Source: Chloroflexi bacterium HGW-Chloroflexi-2
GTDB lineage: Bacteria > Chloroflexota > Anaerolineae > Anaerolineales > Anaerolineaceae
Assembly (NCBI GenBank): GCA_002840735.1
Contig: PHBY01000012.1
Location: forward strand, 55,012 to 119,011
Length of the DNA stretch: 64,000 nucleotides
Reading direction: 5' to 3'
How positions within the stretch are numbered: position 1 is the stretch's first letter; every line of letters begins with the position of its first letter. Shown in pieces: positions 8,486 to 17,500 of this stretch. A program made the translations under genes and the position numbers. The notes beneath the pieces are model-generated. The model saw only the letters and a list, made by a program, of their open reading frames with translations, was not told the DNA's origin and ran no database searches.

Positions 8486-9760
8486 TTAGGAGGATTGATC
8501 CATTCCGTTAATGCGGGCTTCTTCCTTATCGGTGACTTTGAACTTGAACCAGACCGGGATGATGCTGAGCAGCGATGCAATTGAGGTGATCAGAAACGGG
8601 GTTTGTGGGCTGAAATTTTCCCATAAAAAGCTGCCAATCACCGGTGCTGGCAGGGAGACCAATCCCAGGCTGGTGCTGAACAAACCAAATGCCACCCCAC
8701 GCAAACGCGCCGGGACTGCTTTGCTGATCAACGATTGGTAAGCTGGTGTGGCCAATCCCACCCCAATGCCGGCGATCACCCAGCCCAATCCATAAATCCA
8801 GGCAGCGCTACCTGGAGGCACGGTCGCAATCATACCAATCGAGAAAGCCATGAACACGAAGGAAATGGCAATATTGACCCGTTCGCCGACCTTATCCGCC
8901 AGCCAACCGGAGGGAATCATGACCGCCATCATCGCCACCCCAAAAATACTATTCATGATACCAATCTGGCTGATCGAAAGCAGGGCAATATCCTGCATAT
9001 AGACGGATAAAAAGGTCATGGACATGTTGAAGAAAATGTCGCGGATACCATCGGTGATCATGATCCAGGTGAATAATCCGCCTGTCAACACCAGACCGAT
9101 CATGACACCCAGGTTGCTTTTCAGGCTGGTAAAGGTAAGGGTTGTGGGATTGGCTTCCTTGCCCCTGGCAGCAGTACGTGCCATCCCCACCCGTAATATG
9201 GTTGCCAGTACATACAGGATTGTGGCGACTAACAACATGCCTTTAAATCCCATCGCTTCCACCAGATAACCTCCAGCTAATGGACCGACTACACTGACAA
9301 TGCCAAATAAGGTCTGCGTGATGCCAAATAAACGCGCACGGTTCTCCGGGGCTGAGTTATCCGCGATAAAGGCGTCGAAACTCGGACCCACCAGGGAGCG
9401 CGTCATGGCATTCAACACTGATGCTGCCAGCACCCATTCCCAGCGCGTCGCCAGCAACAAAGGAATATAACCCAGGATTCCCAGCACACTGCCGATGGCA
9501 ATGGCGCGTAATCGGCCGAGTGAGTCGGAGATCCACCCGCCCAGGATTTGCAAAACAAGCGGAATGATTTGTGATAAAGTAAAGAACAGCCCAATCTGAG
9601 CAATGCCTGCCCCCAATTCCTTTAGATATAACGCTTCAAACGGTTGGTACATGCTGCCGCCGGTATTCGCCAGGATCATCGCCAGCATAAAGAGTAACAG
9701 GAGGGGTGTGAGCAGGGGTGCTTTTTTGGTGGGCAAGGTGCTGGATGTTTCTGTGGTCAT
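8486..9760 (-). CDS. MFS transporter, DHA-like exporter
   Basis: A 424-residue protein with about 12 predicted membrane helices. The MFS signature between helices 2 and 3 is present (GGWISDSLGRLRAIAIG), and an equivalent lies in the second half (SGWLADKVGERVNIAIS). The pattern of a first half with FYxP-like start (MYQPFEALYLKELGAGIAQIGLF) fits drug or metabolite exporters. A TTG four codons upstream is a possible alternative start; neither has a strong ribosome site. Transcribed alone. The substrate is unknown. Confidence 0.85.
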   Translation of the reverse strand: MTTETSSTLPTKKAPLLTPLLLLFMLAMILANTGGSMYQPFEALYLKELGAGIAQIGLFFTLSQIIPLVLQILGGWISDSLGRLRAIAIGSVLGILGYIPLLLATRWEWVLAASVLNAMTRSLVGPSFDAFIADNSAPENRARLFGITQTLFGIVSVVGPLAGGYLVEAMGFKGMLLVATILYVLATILRVGMARTAARGKEANPTTLTFTSLKSNLGVMIGLVLTGGLFTWIMITDGIRDIFFNMSMTFLSVYMQDIALLSISQIGIMNSIFGVAMMAVMIPSGWLADKVGERVNIAISFVFMAFSIGMIATVPPGSAAWIYGLGWVIAGIGVGLATPAYQSLISKAVPARLRGVAFGLFSTSLGLVSLPAPVIGSFLWENFSPQTPFLITSIASLLSIIPVWFKFKVTDKEEARINGMDQSS

Positions 9761-10283
9761 GGGCTTATCCAAAAGAAGAAAATTCGAAATATTATTTAAG
9801 TTTAAATAATTTTATAAGTAAGTTAAATAATATTTATATAATATCGTATTTTACATTAATTTTATTAAAATAAAAATACAAATATTCAATAATATTGTAG
9901 GACTTCCATGAAATAGATGTTAAAAAACGTCCATATTTTGAAAATTAATCCGATTGCATCGAGGAACCAGTCAGCTCCAGATGGAGTGGAGTATACAACT
10001 GATTATATTTTATTTCTAGGTAGCCATACAATGCACAGGTAGCCATACAATGCACCTTGCCTTTAAGATCAATCCCAATCTTGATCGCCTGCAGGGTTGC
10101 TCTCTCATCCAACCCGATCAGCTTAATGCCGCGGTCAATTGTGTGTTGGAACACGGATCACAATCTATTGTCGAATGCCCATAAATTAGCGAGAATCAAG
10201 CATGTTTTGTTTGAAAGGGATTCAAAAAATGGAAGGATTTGATGGAGCAGGTTTTTCACTCATAATCGACAAATTCGAGATGT
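9761..10283. other. Non-coding, AT-rich stretch with gene remnant
   Basis: 9780-9920 is almost pure A/T with runs such as TTTAAATAATTTTATAAG. It is likely the MFS promoter region. 9945-10154 on the minus strand has a 69-codon ORF whose first half (RGIKLIGLDERATLQAIKIG) looks protein-like but was not recognised. It is disrupted by the tandem duplication at 10018-10055. No intact gene was seen. Confidence 0.5.
10018..10055 (+). repeat. 19-bp exact tandem duplication
   Basis: AGGTAGCCATACAATGCAC occurs twice head to tail at 10018-10036 and 10037-10055. Nineteen is not a multiple of three, so the event shifts any frame running through it. Confidence 0.9.
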
Positions 10284-10312
10284 TTGTGATAAACATGTGA
10301 TTCTTGTATAAT
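10284..10312 (+). promoter_or_regulatory. Candidate promoter of the universal stress protein operon
   Basis: TTGTGA, 17-base spacer, TATAAT. The predicted start near 10319 leaves a leader of about 190 bases before the universal stress gene. Nothing else was recognised in that leader. Confidence 0.55.
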
Positions 10313-10510
10313 GAAAGTAAGTAAAACAAGATTTTTGTTTGTCGTTTTTATAACCATCGAATTTCTGGTTTTGTAGAAGAAGATAAAACCAATTTAGTGT
10401 TATCACAAAACTATTACACAGAAAAGAACCTTCGCAACCCAATAACCTGAATGATGTGAAATAAAAACGTCTTTCTATTCAGATCTTGCTGAAAGTATGG
10501 AGTTGCTATT

Positions 10511-11539
10511 ATGTTTAACCGAATCCTTGTCCCATTAGACGGATCAACGCTTGCAGAACGAGCGATTCCGCATGCCGAACTATTTGCCCGAATTTTTCAA
10601 TCAGACATTATTTTATTGCAGGTACTTGATCCAGCTTTTTCTCAACCAGACTCAAGTGCTTGTGATCCATTAAAGTGGCAAATCATTAAAACGGAAGCCG
10701 AAATATATCTTCAAGGGATAGCATCACAGATTCGCAAAAATCTCGGTGAAAAACCGTTGATAAATAATGAGATTGAAACAAACAGGGTTGAATATTGTAT
10801 TCGAGAAGGCAGAATCGCAGAAAATATTGTCGACTTTGCTCATAGTGAAAATATTGACTTAATCATCATCAGCACGCATGGCGCTGGAGGGTTCAGTCGT
10901 TGGAACATCAACAGTATTACCCAAAAAGTAGTAAGCATGATCTATCTACCTGTTTTAATTGTGCGTTCCTATGATCTACCTCAAATAAATGAGCCCATTA
11001 TTCACTATAATCGAATTATGCTCCCAATCGACGGCTCGCGTCGCGCTGAGTGGGCAATGTCTATCGGAACAGAATTGGCAAAATGGAATATTTCTTTGAA
11101 TGATCAGCCAATTAACCCGGACGAAAAACCAAGGATCTTATTACTAACCATCATTCGACCACCCGAGTTTCCTATTCCAGAACCTATTCCGCTAGAAATC
11201 AGTCAGCTTTCAGAGCAATTGGTAAAAATTAGCTATGATGTTGTAAATAAATACCTGACTGAATTAAAAGGACGATTACCTGTTGAATGTGAGACACGTA
11301 TCGTTGTAAACACTAGCATTGTTTCTGCAATACACGATCAGGCTGAACAGGAAAATATCGATTTGGTGGTTTTTTGCGCTCACGGTCATTCAGTTGAATT
11401 CAACTATCCTTATGGGAGCATTACGAGAAACTATCTGGATTATGGAAGTAAATCTGTTCTGATCATCCAGGATACGCCACTTTCGCAAGTCAAACCCAGT
11501 CTTGCTCAGATTGCTGCAGAAAAATCTGGGAGACGTTAA
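10511..11539 (+). CDS. Tandem universal stress protein (two UspA domains)
   Basis: A 342-residue protein made of two UspA domains. Domain 1 (about 1-155) starts MFNRILVPLDGSTLAERAIPHA and ends with the ATP-loop-like THGAGGFSRWNINSITQKV. Domain 2 (about 170-325) starts RIMLPIDGSRRAEWAMSIG and has AHGHSVEFNYPYGSITRNYL. The glycine-rich loop suggests nucleotide binding, at least in domain 1. The next gene starts two bases after its stop, so the two are co-translated. A role in regulating or sensing stress for the giant glucan enzyme is inference. Confidence 0.9.
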   Translation: MFNRILVPLDGSTLAERAIPHAELFARIFQSDIILLQVLDPAFSQPDSSACDPLKWQIIKTEAEIYLQGIASQIRKNLGEKPLINNEIETNRVEYCIREGRIAENIVDFAHSENIDLIIISTHGAGGFSRWNINSITQKVVSMIYLPVLIVRSYDLPQINEPIIHYNRIMLPIDGSRRAEWAMSIGTELAKWNISLNDQPINPDEKPRILLLTIIRPPEFPIPEPIPLEISQLSEQLVKISYDVVNKYLTELKGRLPVECETRIVVNTSIVSAIHDQAEQENIDLVVFCAHGHSVEFNYPYGSITRNYLDYGSKSVLIIQDTPLSQVKPSLAQIAAEKSGRR

Positions 11540-11541
11540 GT

Positions 11542-14500
11542 ATGCTGAATAAATCGAATAATGAAGAACGAGAACAGAACGATTCTTTCTCGGAAGATTC
11601 AACTTCGTTTGTAACGGAACAATTGAATGAATCAGACTCAAAGCTGGTAAAAAGTTATCAAAACGCCCGTGTATTCACCTCAAAACCTGGAAGGAAGGCT
11701 GTATTAGGGGAGGATGAAATTAAGTTGTATAGTGCCTGGTTAGAAAAGGCACACACATATTTTCGAGAGACTACCAACAAAGGAAATTCTCTTACATTTG
11801 CTTCGGAGTGGATGCTGGACAACTATTATATTATTACCCGGACGTTTCAACAAATTTCTCAGGATATACCAACAAGTTTTTATAATCAGTTGCCAAAATT
11901 AATTGACGATTCATTGAAAGATCTGCCACGCATCTATGTATTCGTCTGTGCCAGTCTTTCCTCCCAAAATTATTTGTTAAATTTGGAAGACATGAAAGCA
12001 TCCCTGATTAAGGTACAGGAAAATGTGACCCTAACGATGGGTGAACTATGGGCATTCCCCATTTTTTTACGCTACAGATTGATACAAATCCTGGCACATG
12101 TGTTGGTAAGTGTTATTCAACCCGAGAACCTACCCGACCTGCCAATCTTATTTACCGTTCCTGATGGAAAGAATGAGCCAGTTTCAACAATCAATGCAAC
12201 ATCTGGAGATTCTTCCGTCAGTGGGATTGTAGCGAATATTATCCTCAGTTTGCGCAATATCTCCGAACAAGACTGGAACGACTTTTTTGAATCTATCAGC
12301 CAGGTAGAGCAGATCCTGCGCCAAGATCCTGCAGGCATATATCCAATAATGGATTTCAAAACCCGCGATATGTATCGGAAAGAAATCGAATTGCTTTCGT
12401 TTTCAAGTGGTCTGGAAGAAAAAGATATATCTGAAATCATACTCAATTTAGCCAGTGAATATGACAAAAATGAAAAAGAATTTACTGGAATTTCTTCAAA
12501 TGGTATTAAATTTGAATCACCTCCCTTTAATTTGGAGCAACATGTTGGCCATTACTTGCTGGGAGATAGCCGACCTGTATTGGAGACAAAAATTGGTTAC
12601 CATCCGAATTTTAAAACAGCATTCAAACGTTGGGTAATGAAGCATGCCAGCACGCTATACCTTGGTAGTATCTTGTTGATAGCGTTTGCGGTTTGGTTGG
12701 TAATTTTACTTGTTATATTTCAGACAGTTAATTTCCAGGTAGTTATATCCTTGCAAAAGGTTTCTGTTCTCATATTGTTAATTTTATTGCTGGTACCGAT
12801 ATTCAATATGTCCGCCAACCTGATTAATTGGTTGATCACCTTAGTCATAAAACCTCATATCCTACCTAAGTTGCTATTTAAGGAAGAGATTCCTGAGCCA
12901 TTCAGGACCTTGGTTGTTATTCCTGCCATGATTACCAGTCGCCAGGAGGTTCAGGATCTTTTACGCCAACTTGAAATGCAATATCTGCGTAATCCCGAAA
13001 CAGGTTTGATTTTTGCTTTATTAACAGATTTTCCTGATGCTGCCAGTGAGATTTTACCCGAAGATGAAGAATTGATTGGGTATGCAGCGGCAGTAATAGA
13101 AGAACTGAATAAAAAATATAATCATTCAAAGAATGATGATTTAACCCAATCTCCTGACACAGACGGAAAACAACTTTTTTATTTTTTACACCGAAAACGA
13201 ATTTGGAACCCTTCAGAAGGATGTTGGATGGGTTGGGAACGTAAACGCGGCAAACTCCATGAATTAAACTTGCTATTACGAGGTAATCAGGATGTATCAT
13301 TCATAAATGTTAATCCTGGCTCAAAATTGAGTGATGGCTTACAAAACATCCGTTTTGTGATTACGCTGGATGCTGACACCATTTTACCGAATGGAGCTGC
13401 CCGGCGTTTAGTTGGCACCCTGGCCCATCCATTAAATCGTGCCAGGTTCGATGAAAAGTCTGGCCGTGTAATTTCCGGCTACACCATTCTGCAACCGCGC
13501 ATGGAGATTCATCCTAGAAGTTCCGATTATTCCTGGTTCACACGTATTTTTGCTGGAGACACAGGTCTGGATCTTTATACTCGGGCAGTTTCTGATGTCT
13601 ACCAGGACCTGTTCGGTGAGGGGATCTTTGTTGGCAAAGGCATATATGATTTGGATGCTTTCGAAAAAAGCACGCTTAACCGAATACCCGAAAACAGCGT
13701 GCTCAGTCACGATCTGTTGGAAGGCATTATGGGGCGGGCTGGACTGGTAACGGATATCACATTGATTGAGAATTATCCTCCCAATTATTATGTCCAGGTT
13801 AAAAGACAACAGCGTTGGATCCGTGGCGATTGGCAACTCTTACCCTGGCTGATTCAACCTGGAAAGTACAGAATAAAATTCTCAGCCATTAATCGCTGGA
13901 AAATGTTCGATAATCTCAATCGATCTCTGCTTGCTCCTGCGTTAATATTGATCTATGTTCTGGGCATCATTTTCATGCCTGATTTGAACGTACTATGGGC
14001 TACCGTAATATTACTTTCTTTGGGTATTCCATTAATAACAAGTTTAGCCAGGAGTACATTTCAGACCCTGGCTGGTGAAACAATTGAATTGGCGTTTCAA
14101 CCTTTAAAAAGGACCCTCATGCGTTGGTTATTAGCATTAGCTTTTCTGCCATATGAAGCATATAACGCATTGGATGCCATTTTGACTACTCTTTTTCGCC
14201 TGTTGATCAGTCGTCGTGATCTTTTGCAATGGACAACCGCTGCTCAAACCGCCCACCTTTTTGGTCTGGAAATGTATCGAAAAACCACCTGGTTCAGGAT
14301 GATGGCATCCGCAGTGGGCACACTGGCTTTGATTGGATTGACAGTAGGTTATCAATATTTTATTAGAGGATGGGCAATACCAGGTTTATTGATTGCTTCA
14401 CCTATACTACTGTTATGGATGTTATCTCCTTTACTCGCTCTTTGGATCAGCCACCCAATTAAAAGTCAAACCACTCCCCTGAGTGACGAGCAGTCAAGGC

Positions 14501-17500
14501 TCTTTCGTCAGCTTGCCAGGCGGACCTGGGGCTTTTTTGAAAGGTTTGTTGGTCCTGTTGATCATTGGCTACCCCCTGATCATTTTCAAGAAACCCCTAT
14601 TGGGATCATTGCTCATCGCACATCACCGTCCAATATTGGGTTGCTGCTCACATCGACATTAGCGGCTTACGATCTCGGTTACCTTGATCAAATTGAACTG
14701 GCCACCCGCCTGACAACAACAATAGACACATTAAACCAGTTGGAACGTTTCCGCGGGCATTTTTTAAACTGGTACGACACACAAACATTGAAGCCTCTCA
14801 ATCCTCGTTACGTTTCTACTGTAGATAGTGGCAACCTGGCAGCCAGTCTGATTATTATTACGCAAGCATGCAAAAAAACACCACGTGACCGTATTTTTCG
14901 ATGGGCTCATTGGCAGGGTTACCTGGACACAATTTCAAATCTGACCAGGACATTAAATGCAATGCGCAACAAAAAGTACGATCAATTTATTGAAAAAATC
15001 ATTCATCAGATCGAACAGATGGAAGAAGAAATCTGGCATTTAAAGACAGAACCCAATCGATGGTATGAACTATATCTGAATGTAAACGGGAAATTTTGGC
15101 CAGATCTCTCAAATCAATTGATTGAGCTCATAGATGCAGGCCGCTCTTCTTTTAGTTTGGATGCTATGCGCAATTTACAGGAAGTGGCAACCCAGGTTAC
15201 TCGTCACCATCAAGTCATTAAAAGAACAATCACTGAACTGGTACCCTGGATCCCCTTATTTAACCAAATTCCTGAATTTTTTAAAGAAAATCAACTTCTA
15301 GATGAGGTTCAAAAATTACAAAAAAAGTTACCGTACAATCCAAACCTCTACAAAATCAATGTTTTTGTTAGAAATGGCCTTTGTGATACAGATGAATTGC
15401 GAAATAAGGTAAAAGAAATTCATTCCTCACAAAACTCACCCGAGGATGCTTTTTTGGTTCGCGCAGCGCTCGATTGGTTGGACACGCTGGAGCAGGCGTT
15501 GGTACAGGCAGAAGAAAAGGCGGAAGCACTGATCAAAAGCTTCTCTGAAATTTCGAATCGTGCAGAAATTTTTGTGGAAGACATGGACTTTAAATTCCTC
15601 TACCACCCCCAGCGGCGAATATTTCACATTGGTCTAAACCTTGACGTTGGGGAACTGGATAAAAATTACTACGATTTACTTGCGTCTGAGGCAAGGATTG
15701 CTTCTATCATTGCACTGGCAAAAGGAGATGTACCTCAATCTCATTGGTTGCATCTTGGCAGACCACTCACCCGGGTAGAAGGACGAGTGGTATTGCTTTC
15801 TTGGAGTGCGACCATGTTTGAATATCTAATGCCAGCACTTTTCATGCTTTCCTATCCCGGCACATTATTATCAGAAAGCGCTTATGGTGCGGTTCTCCAT
15901 CAAATTGCTTATGGAAAAGCAAAAGGTGTTCCATGGGGTATCTCTGAATCAGGTTATTACCACTTTGACGGAAATCAAAATTACCAGTATCGAGCGTTTG
16001 GGGTACCTGGGCTTGGTTTTAAACGAGGATTAAGCGATGATCTTGTCGTTGCACCATATGCCTCGATGATTGCCGTTGGTTACAACCCCCAGGCTGTAGC
16101 TCAAAATCTGGTTAACTTAATGGAACATGAAGGCATGGGTTTATATGGTCTGTATGAAGCAATTGATTTCACAACGCATCGGCTATTGGTGGGTGAGCCC
16201 TCAGCTGTGGTACATGAATATATGGCACATCACCAGGGAATGATCTTAATGGCCATGGCTAATTATTTTAATAAAAACATAATGGTATACCGGATGCACA
16301 ATGATCCACGCATACAGAGCGTTGAATTGCTTCTCCAGGAACAGGTATCGCAATCGTTGGAATTACAAAAACCTTTTGCTGAAGAGGTTAAAGGAATACA
16401 ACGCTCTTCTGAAACCATTGTTGAAGTCAATCCCTGGAATGTGCCGGTACACACTTCAATTCCTCAGATAAATCTCCTTTCAAATGGTTATTATCGAGTA
16501 ATCATTTCGAATATGGGTGGCGGATACAGCAGCTGGCGAGACTTAGATCTTACACGGTGGCAAGCGGATGGTGTGCAAGACTCTTGGGGAACATGGATTT
16601 ATATTCAAAATAGGGGCTCTTCTGAAAATAGCGAGGATTCTTTTGCACAAGGAAAGATATGGTCGGCCGGATATCAACCTATTTCGAATGAAAAATCAAA
16701 TATGCAGGTAACTTACTTTGCACATAAGGCTGTCTTTAATCGGGTTGAGGAAAATATCACTTCTACAATGGAAATCACCATCTGTCCTAACGATCCGGTT
16801 GAAATCCGCCTTATTCGTTTACACAATACAGACACAAAATTACACCAATTGCGTCTGACTACTTATGGTGAAGTAATTCTTACAAAACAAAACGTTGACA
16901 ACCAACATTCTGCTTTCAACAAGCTTTTTATTGAGACTGAATTTTTACCAGAACTTAATTTGCAAATCTTCACGAGACGTCAACGCTCCAATGAAGAACC
17001 TCCTGTCTTTATGGGACATATGGTGGTGGTAAATAAAAATGGAAAGCCCAATAATAACGAACACACAGTCTATCATGAAGCTGACCGCAATCGATTCATA
17101 GGTCGCGGAAGAAGTATTCACAATCCGGAGGCACTCACATCGGATCAATACCTTACAGGTTCAAGTGGCTCAACTTTGGATCCTATCCTCTCCCTTGGAA
17201 TTGAAATTGATGTTAATCCACACGATAGCACTGAAATGGCGTTCCTTACATTCGCTGGAGACAGTCGGGAATCAATCCTTTCACTGGCTAATCGGTATAG
17301 CAATTGGGTATTGGTTGAGAATTCATTTATTGAGGCAAACTCTGCTGGGCAGGTCTGGCTGGGTAAACATAACTATAATTCCGAGTTATTTACAAATACG
17401 ATGCAGATCTTTTCAGCATTGTTGTATCCATCCAGGTCGGCACGAACCTCACCAGAAATAATTGCTGCTAATAAGCTTGGTCAATCCGGATTATGGCGCT

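Noticed and set aside
9945..10154. 69-codon minus-strand ORF
   Set aside because: Created partly by a 19-bp tandem duplication; not recognised and no ribosome site, so described only as a remnant.
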